DNA of 64,000 nucleotides. Source: Treponema sp. GTDB lineage: Bacteria; Spirochaetota; Spirochaetia; Treponematales; Treponemataceae. The notes under the pieces were generated by a model that saw only the letters and a program-made list of their open reading frames with translations, made no database searches and had not been told where the DNA came from. Each line of letters opens with the position of its first letter. The stretch's first letter is position 1. The stretch spans positions 1-64,000 of the forward strand of contig JAGCNW010000015.1 in the NCBI GenBank assembly GCA_017645785.1, written 5' to 3'. This document shows, in pieces, positions 1 to 8,884 of the stretch. The translations under genes and the position numbers were made by a program.

Positions 1-17
1 GATTGATTGATTGATTG
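1..17. repeat. GATT tetranucleotide tandem repeat
   Basis: Four perfect GATT units plus one base sit at the left window edge, so the full copy number is unknown. The remaining bases up to 208 show no gene that I can support; they hold a GC-rich patch and an AT-rich patch, and lie downstream of the 5'-nucleotidase-like gene, which is transcribed toward them. Tetranucleotide runs can vary by slipped-strand mispairing, but whether this one lies in a gene or promoter cannot be seen here. Confidence 0.7.
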
Positions 18-208
18 TGCGGCGCGCGGCGCTTTGTGTCAAGCCCTTCGGAGTTGTCGCGCAAGTAAAAATTATTGATGTTTTCGCCGCAAGCTTAAGC
101 ATATTATTAATTTTATCACAATAAACTGCAAGCGTCAAGATTATGCAGCGGCTATTGCTTCCGTTTTCCTGCCAAAACATAAAGTTCGTCGCCGGCGCGG
201 GCGCCAGC

Positions 209-1957
209 CTACTTCTTTATCTCAATTCGTCCCGCGCCTTCGGGCTTTTCGTAATTCAAAAGATAATTTTTGTAAGAAGCCAGCGGACAGCTCTGGGATG
301 AAATCTTGGGCAGCGCGTTGGCGTCCGTTCCCTTTGCAAAGGCTTTGGCGTAATTTGCGGCGATGATAAAGTCTTCGCCCGCGTAATTTTTTATGGCCTT
401 GACTCCGTCGAACATGGCAAAGCCGTCGCCCATTTCGCGCAAGGTAAAGCTAAGGCCGGCAACCGCATAGGTCGTTTCTATGTCGAGCGGAACCCAGCCG
501 GCGCTTTTTTTGTCGTAAACCTGGACATCGCTAACGCGGTAGGGGCCGGGATTTCCAGTCCACAATTTTTCGCTGTTTGCTTGGACGGCGGAAGGAATTG
601 TCGCGTCAATTTTATAGCGCAAGCCGGCCGCGTGCATAAAGCCGCCGTTGTCGCCAAGGCCAACAAAGCGCGCGCCAAATTCCAACGCGTCAAAAATTTG
701 GCGGCCAGTCAGTTCCACAAGGCAAACGTCATTTCCAAAAGGAAGGACTGTTTTAACGGCGCTGTAAGTTACGTCGCCCGCGGGAATGTCGCTTCTCAAT
801 CCGCCGCCGTTTGCCAGCGCGATTTCGCAGTCAAGGCCCTCCACAAAATTAAAGTGCCAGTAAAAAGCGTCGGAGACAAAATCGCCCAAATTGCTTTCTT
901 GCTTTCGGACAAGGCGCTCGTGATTTCCAACCGGCGAATTGGCGCAAAGAGGAAAGTCACAAGTCGCGATTTTTGTTCCCATGTGTTTGTCAACTTGCGC
1001 CATCCAATCGCTGACAAGGGAGTCAACTTTTTCGTCTGAAGGCTTATAATCTTTTATCAAGCGCGAAGACTTTTGATCGCCATTCAATTCCACAAGGCCA
1101 ATCGCTCCAAAGTAGCAGCCGGTCTGCGTCAAAAGAACGTCCTGGCCCTTGTCGTTTTTGACAAACTTTTGTTCCATCACCGTATGCGAATGTCCATCGA
1201 TAAAGGCGTCTATGCCGTGCGTGCGCGCGATGACGTCTTCGCTTCGCCAAGGAATGGAGCTTGCGTCAACGCCCAAATGGCCAAGGGCAACGACATAGTC
1301 GGCCTTGCGCGCGGCTTGGTCGACAGTTTTTTGAACGCTCTCGTAAAGGTCTTCCTCGTCGTCGCAGCCAAGAATCTTGTAAAGAAAAGTCTTTCCGTCT
1401 TTGTCCATAAAATGTTTGGGCGAAGACTTTGAGTAAGTGTCGGGAGTCATGATTCCCACAAAGGCCACGCGCGACTTTCCAAGGCGCAAAATTTTATAGG
1501 GCGCGACGACAGGCTTGTTGTCCTTTGCGTGAACAAAGTTGCAGGCGACAAGAGGAAAGGCCGCCTCTTTTATAACGTCAAGCGCGCGTTCCATGCCGTA
1601 GTCAAATTCGTGGTTTCCAAAAACGGCAAGGTCGTAGCCAACGGCGTTCATAAACTTTACGGCGCTGGCGCCTTCGTCCATCGCGCCGTAAACCGTTCCT
1701 TGTATAAAATCGCCCGCGTCAACGAGCGCCACGTTTTTTCCTTGCGCGAGCAGGTCTTGCTTTAGCGCGGCCACATTGCCGTAAGACAAGGCGCTTTTAC
1801 GGCCGTCCTTTTTGGCGTTGTCGACATAAGTATGAACGTCGTTCGTGTAAACGATCGTAACGTCGCCGCGTTGTCCGCAAGAAGCGAGCGCAGTCGCAAG
1901 ACACAGGGCCAAAAGCGCGATAGTTGCCGTGCGAGCAAAATTAAAAATCTTTTTCAT
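209..1957 (-). CDS. 5'-nucleotidase/UshA-family lipoprotein
   Basis: Metallophosphoesterase of the UshA/5'-nucleotidase family, expected to release phosphate from nucleotides at the cell envelope. The first 26 residues form a lipoprotein signal with the lipobox ending LASC (Cys27). The N-terminal metal-binding domain shows NDVH near residue 39, DAGD near 80, GNHE near 115 and DGHSH near 255; the C-terminal half fits the 5'-nucleotidase substrate domain. At 582 residues it is full length. The start has a strong site (AGGAG, 6 bases spacing) that overlaps the TAG stop of the upstream methyltransferase, implying translational coupling in a four-gene operon. Exact substrate (nucleotide, UDP-sugar, cyclic nucleotide) is not predictable. 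Confidence 0.9.
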   Translation of the reverse strand: MKKIFNFARTATIALLALCLATALASCGQRGDVTIVYTNDVHTYVDNAKKDGRKSALSYGNVAALKQDLLAQGKNVALVDAGDFIQGTVYGAMDEGASAVKFMNAVGYDLAVFGNHEFDYGMERALDVIKEAAFPLVACNFVHAKDNKPVVAPYKILRLGKSRVAFVGIMTPDTYSKSSPKHFMDKDGKTFLYKILGCDDEEDLYESVQKTVDQAARKADYVVALGHLGVDASSIPWRSEDVIARTHGIDAFIDGHSHTVMEQKFVKNDKGQDVLLTQTGCYFGAIGLVELNGDQKSSRLIKDYKPSDEKVDSLVSDWMAQVDKHMGTKIATCDFPLCANSPVGNHERLVRKQESNLGDFVSDAFYWHFNFVEGLDCEIALANGGGLRSDIPAGDVTYSAVKTVLPFGNDVCLVELTGRQIFDALEFGARFVGLGDNGGFMHAAGLRYKIDATIPSAVQANSEKLWTGNPGPYRVSDVQVYDKKSAGWVPLDIETTYAVAGLSFTLREMGDGFAMFDGVKAIKNYAGEDFIIAANYAKAFAKGTDANALPKISSQSCPLASYKNYLLNYEKPEGAGRIEIKK

Positions 1958-1966
1958 AAGGATCTC

Positions 1967-3007
1967 CTATTTCCGCATTTTTTTCTTGCCGCTAGACTGT
2001 TCGGCCAGCGAATTTCGTTCCCAAAAAACGCCGTCGGCGTAGCCTTGAATGCTTGCGTCGCCTTTTGCGCGCTCAAGGCGTTTTTGCGCCCACAAGCAAT
2101 ATTCTTGATTGATTTCAATTCCGCAAAAAGCGCGGCCCAATTTTTTTGCGACGACGGCTGTAGTTCCGCTCCCCAAAAATGGATCAAAGACCAAGCCGCC
2201 TTTTGGGCAAGAAGCCAGTATCAACTTTGCGCAAAGTTTTTCGGGCTTTTGCGTCGGATGGTCGGTGTTCTCGGGCATCGACCAAAATGGAACCGAAATG
2301 TCGTCCCAAAAATTGCTGGGATGCGTAAGCCTAAAATTGCCGGCCGCGGCGCGCTCCCAATCTTTTGGCTTTCCGTCAACTTTGTAAGGAGCCAAAACTT
2401 TTCGCTTCAATTTTACAGCCTCAACGTCAAAGTAATAGTCGTCGGGATTTTTCACGGCGAACCAAATGTCTTCCATTCCGTTTTTCCAATTGCTTTTTGC
2501 GCCGCGGCCTTTTTCGCGCTGCCAAGTGATTCGGTTCATCACCGTCAACTCTTTTTGCACCGCGCGCTGCAAGGCCGACGAGCACTTCCAGTCGCCGCAA
2601 ATGTAAAGGCTTCCGTTGGCCTTTAGTTTTTTGCAAACGGCGGGAAACCATGACGCAAGGTATTCGTCGTAGGCGGCTTCCGACCGCTCGTTGAATTTTA
2701 GGCCGCCAAAATTTTTGCTAAGGTTGTATGGCGGATCTATGATTATAAGGTCCGCGAAATTGTCGGGAACGCGGGGCAGCATTTTGAAAATGTCGCCGTT
2801 CAGAATTTTGTTCGCGATTTTGTCGGCAAGATCGGGGCCGCCGGAGTTTTGGCCTTGCAAAGAATTTTGGGAGCCGGAGTTTTGGCCTTGAAACGATTTT
2901 TTATCTTGCAAAAAAATTTCTTCTGTCAACAAGCGCGCGCGCAAGGCGGGAATTTCTTTTTCCGCCAAGGTGAGAGTTCGGTTGTTTTTAGCGCGTTCCT
3001 TTTGCAT
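1967..3007 (-). CDS. Beta-class DNA N6-adenine/N4-cytosine methyltransferase
   Basis: S-adenosylmethionine-dependent site-specific DNA methyltransferase. The catalytic motif DPPY (residues 91-94) precedes the AdoMet-binding motif DPFLGSG (about 275-281), the order that defines the beta class. A HPTQKPEKL segment lies before the AdoMet motif, as usual in this family. The first 60 residues are an extension containing a short Gln/Asn/Gly-rich repeat (GQNSG occurs twice). It starts 3 bases after the stop of the DUF2130 gene. No recognisable restriction endonuclease of a classical family is adjacent, so it is either an orphan regulator methylase or works with the DUF2130 protein. The recognition sequence is unknown. 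Confidence 0.9.
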   Translation of the reverse strand: MQKERAKNNRTLTLAEKEIPALRARLLTEEIFLQDKKSFQGQNSGSQNSLQGQNSGGPDLADKIANKILNGDIFKMLPRVPDNFADLIIIDPPYNLSKNFGGLKFNERSEAAYDEYLASWFPAVCKKLKANGSLYICGDWKCSSALQRAVQKELTVMNRITWQREKGRGAKSNWKNGMEDIWFAVKNPDDYYFDVEAVKLKRKVLAPYKVDGKPKDWERAAAGNFRLTHPSNFWDDISVPFWSMPENTDHPTQKPEKLCAKLILASCPKGGLVFDPFLGSGTTAVVAKKLGRAFCGIEINQEYCLWAQKRLERAKGDASIQGYADGVFWERNSLAEQSSGKKKMRK

Positions 3008-3010
3008 AAA

Positions 3011-4366
3011 CTAAAAGTCCAACTCGTCGGAATTGTTGGAAGCGGCGGAGTCGTTCGCGCCTGAATCGCCGGACTTTTTGAGAGCGGCGAATTTCTCGGT
3101 CATCGTGGGATTTCCGCGAGTCAATTTTTTGATCGAAAGGTCGTCAAGCTTGTTGTTGGCAAGGCGCAAATTGTTTTCGCTTCCAAGAAGCGCGTCCTTA
3201 ATTTTTTGCAAGTGGTCGATCGTGTTGTCAATTTCTTTTATCGCGGTTTGGAACTTGTCGCTTGCCAGCTTGTAGTTTCTGTCAAAGCCGCTCTTAAAGT
3301 CCAAAAGCTTTTCCTCAAAGTTTGTGATGTCAATCGACTGGTTCTTTGCGACTTGCAATTGCCTCTGCCAATCCAAAGATTTTTTGGCGGCGTTGCATAA
3401 AAGCGTTATTAATGGAATGAAAAATTGCGGACGAATCACATACATCTTTGGGAACTTGTAGGAAACGTCGACGATTCCCCCGTTGTACAATTCGCTGTCC
3501 TTTTCCAAGAGGGAGACAAGAACGGCGTACTCGCATTTTTTTTCGCGGCGGTCTTTGTCCAGTTCCTTAAAGAAGGATTCGTTTGTATGCTTTGTGGCAG
3601 TTTCGTCAGCCTCGTTTTTCATCTCGAACATAATCGAAATGTACTCAAGGCCGTTCTCGCTGTCGCGGAAAATAAAGTCTCCCTTGGAGCCTGACGCCTT
3701 CGACACCGCGTTGTCTTTTTCAAAATAAGCGGCTGGCATAACAGGCCTAAGATACTGCTCGAACAAAGTCTTGCAATGAACTTCCAAAGACTCGCCGACC
3801 ATCTTTGTGGACATCTTTGCCTTGAGGTCCTTGTAGTAGGCGATTTGCTCGTCCTTGGCCTTGAGCTGGCTTTCAAAATTTTGTTTTAAGCTGTCTTCGC
3901 TGATTTTCGCTTTGGCGGCGGCGTTTTCAAGTTCGTTGAAAAGCTTTTGCACTTCAAGATTTTTTTCGTTTTGAATTTTCTGGAGCTGCAAAAGATTTTG
4001 GGATTCGCTGGCCGCGATTTTTTGCTTTAGTTCCGAAATCTCCGAATCTTTTTTGGAAAGCGCTTCGGCAACCGCCAACTTTTTGGCGTCTTCAAAGGCG
4101 GCAATTTTTGAATTGAGTTCAGAAATTTTTTTATTGGAATCAAGCTCAAGGTCTGAAATCTTTTTGCTGTTTTCAAGCTCAAACTCCGCCCGCGCGGCCT
4201 TAAGCTTTTCTTGGTAAACCTTGTCGGCTCCGCTGGCCAAAGCCTTTTCGACAAGGCTTGTGTCAACGGAATTTATTTGCGACAAGTCAATCCAGTCGCC
4301 CTTTTGCGCGTCTTCGTCCAAGACCAACTTGCTTTTGTTTTCGGCAATAACACGAACTTGTTTCAT
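3011..4366 (-). CDS. DUF2130 family coiled-coil protein, nuclease-like core
   Basis: About 451 residues. Residues 50-190 are rich in Lys/Glu heptads and predict a long coiled coil. The C-terminal half carries the pattern G-D-F-I-F, then about a dozen residues, then F-E-M-K-N-E, which matches the D...(E)xK catalytic layout of PD-(D/E)XK nucleases; as I recall, DUF2130 and RmuC are grouped with that fold. I place the start at the ATG at 4366, five bases after the stop of the upstream gene, rather than an upstream in-frame start (4438) that would overlap it by 68 bases and add a basic tail. Function is not established; pairing with a methyltransferase is suggestive of DNA modification or processing. 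Confidence 0.8.
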   Translation of the reverse strand: MKQVRVIAENKSKLVLDEDAQKGDWIDLSQINSVDTSLVEKALASGADKVYQEKLKAARAEFELENSKKISDLELDSNKKISELNSKIAAFEDAKKLAVAEALSKKDSEISELKQKIAASESQNLLQLQKIQNEKNLEVQKLFNELENAAAKAKISEDSLKQNFESQLKAKDEQIAYYKDLKAKMSTKMVGESLEVHCKTLFEQYLRPVMPAAYFEKDNAVSKASGSKGDFIFRDSENGLEYISIMFEMKNEADETATKHTNESFFKELDKDRREKKCEYAVLVSLLEKDSELYNGGIVDVSYKFPKMYVIRPQFFIPLITLLCNAAKKSLDWQRQLQVAKNQSIDITNFEEKLLDFKSGFDRNYKLASDKFQTAIKEIDNTIDHLQKIKDALLGSENNLRLANNKLDDLSIKKLTRGNPTMTEKFAALKKSGDSGANDSAASNNSDELDF

Positions 4367-4370
4367 ACGC

Positions 4371-6152
4371 TTATTCTTCGCTTTCGGACTCAAAGCCTTC
4401 GTCTTCTTCCTCGACGTCTCGGTAGTAGAGGCGGACAATTTCGTTTTGGTCGCGATGGCGGGATTTTAGCAACAAGGTTTGCGCGGCGGAACGGTAAATG
4501 TAGCCGGAAGAGTTGTAGATTTCAAAGCGGGGATCGGTGCGGAAGTCCATGTTGTAAATTTGTATGCGCAAGAAAGGCGTGATTCCGCGAATGAACATAT
4601 AGTGCGAAAGTCCCACAGGGAAGTCTATGTTAAGAGAAATCGTAAGGTTTTCGTCGCGGTAGTATTGCATCTTTGAAGCAATTGTCCACGCCCAAACGTT
4701 CTCCCCTTCCATAGTCTTGAGCAAAACGTAATGCGGATAGAACGTGTTGTCGTGAATCAAGACCGGATACAATTCCGCGGTGGCGCGCAAATCCAAGGCC
4801 GCCGTGTCGCCGGCGTAAGAGTTTACGATTAAGTAACCGCAATTTTCGATGGCGGCTTGGCCGGAAGCCTTTCCGTAAGTCGCAAGGGCGTCGCCGGCGG
4901 TCGCAGCGCCCAAGACAGAAATCGGAGCGTCGTTTTCGATAAGCAAAACTTTTTCGCCGTCAAGAGAGCAGCTCTTTATGATTCTCTGCGCGCAAAGTTC
5001 AAGCACCGGCTCCAAGGGTTTTGCCAAAGAAGAATCCTGCGCGGCAAAATAAGCCCAAGAGCGCAAGATGCCGGCGGCTTGGCCCACAGTCAAATTCAAT
5101 TCTGTCATCGACGCGGGAATCGCGGCCAGCAAAGCGATGTTTCCGCGGTTTCCTTGCGTGTACATGTAGGCGGCCAAATTGTCCACAGTCCAAATGTCAA
5201 GCGACCGTTCCTGAACAGAACGCAAAATCATGTTGTTCAAATTTTCAACTTGCATCGTGAGCGTCGGAAGCATATCGGCCATAGATCCAAAGAAGGGGGC
5301 CGACTGGTAAGTGCGGCGGTTGCCCTTTACGAAAACTTCGGGAACGGCGTTGAGGGCCTCGTTGTAGCGGCCGGTCTGGGCCATCGCGGCGACAAACGAA
5401 ATGACGCTCTGCTCGTTTACCGTCAAGGCAAAGTTGGCTTCGGTCTGCGAGGCCGAAATGAATTTGTTTATGATTTCTTTTGAAAGCGAAGTGATTGTCT
5501 GGTCGTAAACAATCTTTGAAGCGAATGCCAAGTCGCCGACCTTGTCCAAGCTAAAGTCGCTCTGTTTTTTCATCATAGAATAGTGGGCCGACTTTGATCC
5601 GCTTTGGAAATAAATTTTTCCGTCGGCCAAGGCGGGAGCGACAAGCGAATAGGAATCAATCTTTCCTGTAAAGATCGCGGACTTGGACTTCAAGTCGCTG
5701 ACAGAAAATCCTGAGTATGGACCAAAATTGACTTTTACAGCGTTCGCGTTGGGCGGCATTTCGGCGGCGACCCACAAGGAGGCTGAGTCGGAACTGTCGC
5801 TCAAAGAAAATGTAAGGCGGACTCCGTTTGTAAAGTTGAGGGCGTAAGAAAGGGAATCCGGCTGCTCAAAAGAAACGAGCTTGACGGCCACGTCCTGGCC
5901 TGTGGAAGACGAATAAACGACCGGCTTTCTTTCGTCGGCGCTAAAGGCGATTCCGTTAAAGCTTACTTGAAAACTATTTTTTAAGATGGACCTGCCCTTG
6001 TCGTCATTGGCCTCGGCAAGCGTAACCCTAAGGGCCCTAATGTTTTTTCTTATTATAGAGTCGCTTCTAAACTGCAATACAAAAATACCGACAATAATAG
6101 CGGCATAAAGGACAACAAGTCCAAACATCTTTCTAATAGAATTTTTCAGCAT
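4371..6152 (-). CDS. Membrane-anchored protein of unknown function
   Basis: 593 residues that I do not recognise. A single hydrophobic segment at residues 9-26 after a basic N-terminus suggests an inner-membrane anchor with the rest outside the cytoplasm. The body is beta-rich and Ser/Asp-rich for the first 220 residues, then largely helical, and ends in a Glu/Asp tail (eight acidic residues in the last twelve). It is first in the operon that continues into the DUF2130 and methyltransferase genes. The start lies 8 bases after a -10 element and has no Shine-Dalgarno; an internal Met9 is an alternative start. Confidence 0.75.
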   Translation of the reverse strand: MLKNSIRKMFGLVVLYAAIIVGIFVLQFRSDSIIRKNIRALRVTLAEANDDKGRSILKNSFQVSFNGIAFSADERKPVVYSSSTGQDVAVKLVSFEQPDSLSYALNFTNGVRLTFSLSDSSDSASLWVAAEMPPNANAVKVNFGPYSGFSVSDLKSKSAIFTGKIDSYSLVAPALADGKIYFQSGSKSAHYSMMKKQSDFSLDKVGDLAFASKIVYDQTITSLSKEIINKFISASQTEANFALTVNEQSVISFVAAMAQTGRYNEALNAVPEVFVKGNRRTYQSAPFFGSMADMLPTLTMQVENLNNMILRSVQERSLDIWTVDNLAAYMYTQGNRGNIALLAAIPASMTELNLTVGQAAGILRSWAYFAAQDSSLAKPLEPVLELCAQRIIKSCSLDGEKVLLIENDAPISVLGAATAGDALATYGKASGQAAIENCGYLIVNSYAGDTAALDLRATAELYPVLIHDNTFYPHYVLLKTMEGENVWAWTIASKMQYYRDENLTISLNIDFPVGLSHYMFIRGITPFLRIQIYNMDFRTDPRFEIYNSSGYIYRSAAQTLLLKSRHRDQNEIVRLYYRDVEEEDEGFESESEE

Positions 6153-6160
6153 ATTGAAAG

Positions 6161-6189
6161 ATTTTATTCCAAAAAGCGCTTAAATTCAA
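6161..6189 (-). promoter_or_regulatory. Sigma-70 promoter of the 4371-6152 gene
   Basis: On the minus strand TTGAAT (6184-6189), a 17-base spacer and TAAAAT (6161-6166). The -10 ends 8 bases before the ATG, so the transcript should have almost no leader. It is back to back with the promoter of the TPR gene. Confidence 0.65.
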
Positions 6190-6208
6190 GAGCGTTTTTT
6201 GATATAAT
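6180..6208 (+). promoter_or_regulatory. Extended -10 promoter of the TPR gene
   Basis: Perfect TATAAT at 6203-6208 with an upstream TG (TGA-TATAAT, extended -10). The -35 (TTAAAT, 17-base spacer) is weak. The transcript would have about 26 bases of leader with GGAG before the GTG start at 6241. Confidence 0.6.
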
Positions 6209-6240
6209 TGCCCAATATTCTGAAATATGGAGAATTTGCT

Positions 6241-7659
6241 GTGAAATTTACAAAGACCTTAATAGCCCTAGCCCTTTGCTCATCTTTGGCGGGCCATATC
6301 TTTGCCGCAGACCTTTCGATTACAGAGGACAAAAAGGAAGCCGCAAAGCCGGCTGACGAAAAAAATAAAAAAGCTCCGTCTGAGGAGGCGGGCTTCGCGC
6401 TGCAATTGCAGGCCGCCTTGCAAGAGGGATCGTTGGAAAACGCCATCGCGCTTTTTGACTCAATGCCCGCTTCGCTCGCTTCAAACCCTGACTTGCAAAA
6501 GTTGCGCGCCTCCCTTTTGATCAGCGCCGGAAAAACCGCCGAGGCGCAAAAAGTCATTTCCGAATTGGAGCAAAAAAATTCCTCCGACATTGAAATAAAA
6601 GAAATGAAAATCATCTTGGCCAAGGCTTCCAACAACTCATCCGCAAAAAGCGCGGCGTTAAAAGAACTTTTGGCCCTTGACCCCAACAACCCCAGCGCCA
6701 ACATCGAGCTTGGCGAAGAAAAGGTTCTCAAGAAAAAATACAAGGAAGCAAGACTTTACTATATGACAGCCCTCAAGGGCGACGAAAACAACCAAGACGC
6801 GCTTTTTGGCTACGGCCAGACTTCCTACTACTTGAACAAAATCGAAGACGCGAAAAAAGCCTTTGACAAAATTTTGCGCCTTGACCCAAATAGCGCGATC
6901 GCCTACGCCTACATCGGAAAGCTTTACGCCGAAGACGAAAACTACAAGCTGGCCGAAGAGAACATTGTCAAAGCCATCGAGCTGGATCCGACTTCCTACG
7001 ACTTTTACATGGACTGGGGAACGTATTCCCGCTTTAGGGGAAAGTTCAAGCAAGCCGAAGAAGCGTGGACCCGCGCCATTCAAATAAACCCCGACTACTT
7101 TTTGGCCTACGCCTACAGGGGAGGCCTTTACGACGAACAGAACATGTACGCCAAGGCTTTGGACGACTACCGCATGGTCATAAAGACAAACCCAAAATAC
7201 TTTTACGCCTACGAGGCTTTGGGAATCCTTGCCTGGCACGAAGGAAACTACGCCGAAGCGCGCGCCTCTTTTGAAAAGGCGTTTTCTTACTACCCGCAAA
7301 ATATTTCTTACCCCCTCATAATCGCCGCCTGCATGTACAAGGACAAGCGCGCCTTTGAAGTGAAGCCCTTCTTGCAAAAGGTAATGAAAAGTTACGGCGA
7401 CCACGAGTCGCTTGAGTACTTGATGTTGCGCCTTTACCACGACCTTGGCCCTTCAAACGCCGAAAATTTGATCACGCAAAAAATCATCAAAGAAGACAAC
7501 ACAACCAAAAAAGGAAAGATGAACTACTACATGGGGCTTTACGACGAAATAAAGGGCCGCGAAGAATTGGCGAAAAAAATGTACAACGAAGTCGCGGCGC
7601 TTCAAAGCCCGATGTTCTTTGAATTCCGCCTGGCTGAATGGAAAGTTAAGGAAAACTAA
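6241..7659 (+). CDS. Exported TPR-repeat protein
   Basis: 472 residues starting with GTG; this start has GGAG 9 bases upstream and gives a clean signal peptide (basic start, then a hydrophobic run ending GHIFA-A). An earlier in-frame TTG at 6208 would lie inside the -10 box and is rejected. After a charged linker the protein consists of tandem tetratricopeptide repeats, with recognisable units such as FGYGQTSYYLNKIEDAKKAF and AYIGKLYAEDENYKLAEENI, ending in a helical tail. Such periplasmic TPR proteins scaffold envelope complexes; the partner is unknown. The stop is one base before the TraB gene, so the two are co-translated. Confidence 0.85.
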   Translation: MKFTKTLIALALCSSLAGHIFAADLSITEDKKEAAKPADEKNKKAPSEEAGFALQLQAALQEGSLENAIALFDSMPASLASNPDLQKLRASLLISAGKTAEAQKVISELEQKNSSDIEIKEMKIILAKASNNSSAKSAALKELLALDPNNPSANIELGEEKVLKKKYKEARLYYMTALKGDENNQDALFGYGQTSYYLNKIEDAKKAFDKILRLDPNSAIAYAYIGKLYAEDENYKLAEENIVKAIELDPTSYDFYMDWGTYSRFRGKFKQAEEAWTRAIQINPDYFLAYAYRGGLYDEQNMYAKALDDYRMVIKTNPKYFYAYEALGILAWHEGNYAEARASFEKAFSYYPQNISYPLIIAACMYKDKRAFEVKPFLQKVMKSYGDHESLEYLMLRLYHDLGPSNAENLITQKIIKEDNTTKKGKMNYYMGLYDEIKGREELAKKMYNEVAALQSPMFFEFRLAEWKVKEN

Positions 7660-7660
7660 A

Positions 7661-8884
7661 ATGGAATCAACTTCTACAAAAAAAATTTTGGACCTTGCGG
7701 GCCGCAAGATTACCCTAATCGGAACGGCCCACGTTTCCGCCCAGTCAGTTGAAGAAGTAAAGGCGGAAATCTCAAGCAATCCCCCGCAATGCGCCGCGAT
7801 AGAATTGGACAGCGCCCGCTACGAGTCGATGACCAATCCAGAAAAGTACAAGGACTTGGACATCATAAAAGTTTTAAAGCGCGGAGAGGCGCTTTTGATT
7901 TTAGCCAACTTGATTCTTAGCTCCTTCCAAAAACGGATGGGCCAAAACATCGGCGTCCAGCCCGGCGACGAAATGCGAGCCGCGATAGACGCCGCTCAAG
8001 AAAAAAACATTCCCTTTGAGTTGGTTGACCGCCCGATTAAAGTGACCCTCAACCGCGCTTGGGCAAAAAATTCTTTTTGGGGAAAGTGCAAGCTTTTGGC
8101 GGCGCTCATTAGTTCCGCCTTTACAAAAGAAGAAATCAGCGAAGAAGAAATCGAGTCACTAAAAAAAGAAAACGAAATGGATTCGATGATGGGAGAGCTT
8201 TCTGAATTCCTCCCGACAGTAAAAGAAGTTTTGATTGACGAGCGCGACCGTTATCTTGCCGCCCACATTTGGGAATGCAAAAACGACAGCGGAGAGGCCG
8301 CGCAAAGCGTCACTGCGATTTTGGGAGCGGGCCACCTTCCCGGCGTTCAAAAACATTTGGAGGCGATCGCCGCCGGAACGGAAACGACAGACACTGAAGA
8401 AATTTCAAAAGTTCCGCCAAAAGGAATCGGCTCAAAAATTCTTGGCTGGACAATCCCCGCTCTAATCGTCGCGCTTATCGCACTTGGCTTTTACTTTGGC
8501 GGAAAAAAGATGGGCGGCCAGTTTGTCGGCTCTTGGGTAATTTGGAACGGAGCCCTCGCCGCGATCGGAACCTTAATCGCAGCCGGCCATCCTCTTACAA
8601 TTTTGATCGCCTTTTTGGGAGCGCCGATCACTTCCCTCTGCCCGCTAGTCGGAGTTGGCTTGTTGACAGGAATCGTCCAGGCGCTTGTAAAAAAGCCCAA
8701 GGTCAAAGACATGGAAACTTTGGCAGACGACGCCGAAAGCCTCAAGGGATTTTATTCAAACAGAATAACCAGAGTGCTTTTGGTCTTTATACTTTCTTCT
8801 TTGGGAAGCTCAATCGGAACGTTCGCGGCCGGCGCCACAATCGTAAAGGAATTGGGCGCCAAGATCATGTCCTTGTTCGGCTGA
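7661..8884 (+). CDS. TraB/PrgY-family membrane protein
   Basis: 407 residues, full length for the TraB (pheromone-shutdown) family. The signature GTAHVS is at the N-terminus, followed by the conserved acidic and histidine-bearing core and an ERDRYLA motif near residue 190. The C-terminal 150 residues contain three or four hydrophobic segments. Bacterial and archaeal members are widespread, but outside enterococcal PrgY their biochemical role is unclear; a relationship to TIKI-type metalloproteases has been proposed. The ATG at 7661 is one base after the TPR stop, and the gene ends directly against the end of radA with no gap. Confidence 0.88.
   Translation: MESTSTKKILDLAGRKITLIGTAHVSAQSVEEVKAEISSNPPQCAAIELDSARYESMTNPEKYKDLDIIKVLKRGEALLILANLILSSFQKRMGQNIGVQPGDEMRAAIDAAQEKNIPFELVDRPIKVTLNRAWAKNSFWGKCKLLAALISSAFTKEEISEEEIESLKKENEMDSMMGELSEFLPTVKEVLIDERDRYLAAHIWECKNDSGEAAQSVTAILGAGHLPGVQKHLEAIAAGTETTDTEEISKVPPKGIGSKILGWTIPALIVALIALGFYFGGKKMGGQFVGSWVIWNGALAAIGTLIAAGHPLTILIAFLGAPITSLCPLVGVGLLTGIVQALVKKPKVKDMETLADDAESLKGFYSNRITRVLLVFILSSLGSSIGTFAAGATIVKELGAKIMSLFG

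Noticed and set aside
6658-7440. 260-codon antisense ORF opposite the TPR gene
   Set aside because: Val/Gly/Phe-rich translation, no ribosome site, fully explained by codon bias of the real gene on the plus strand.
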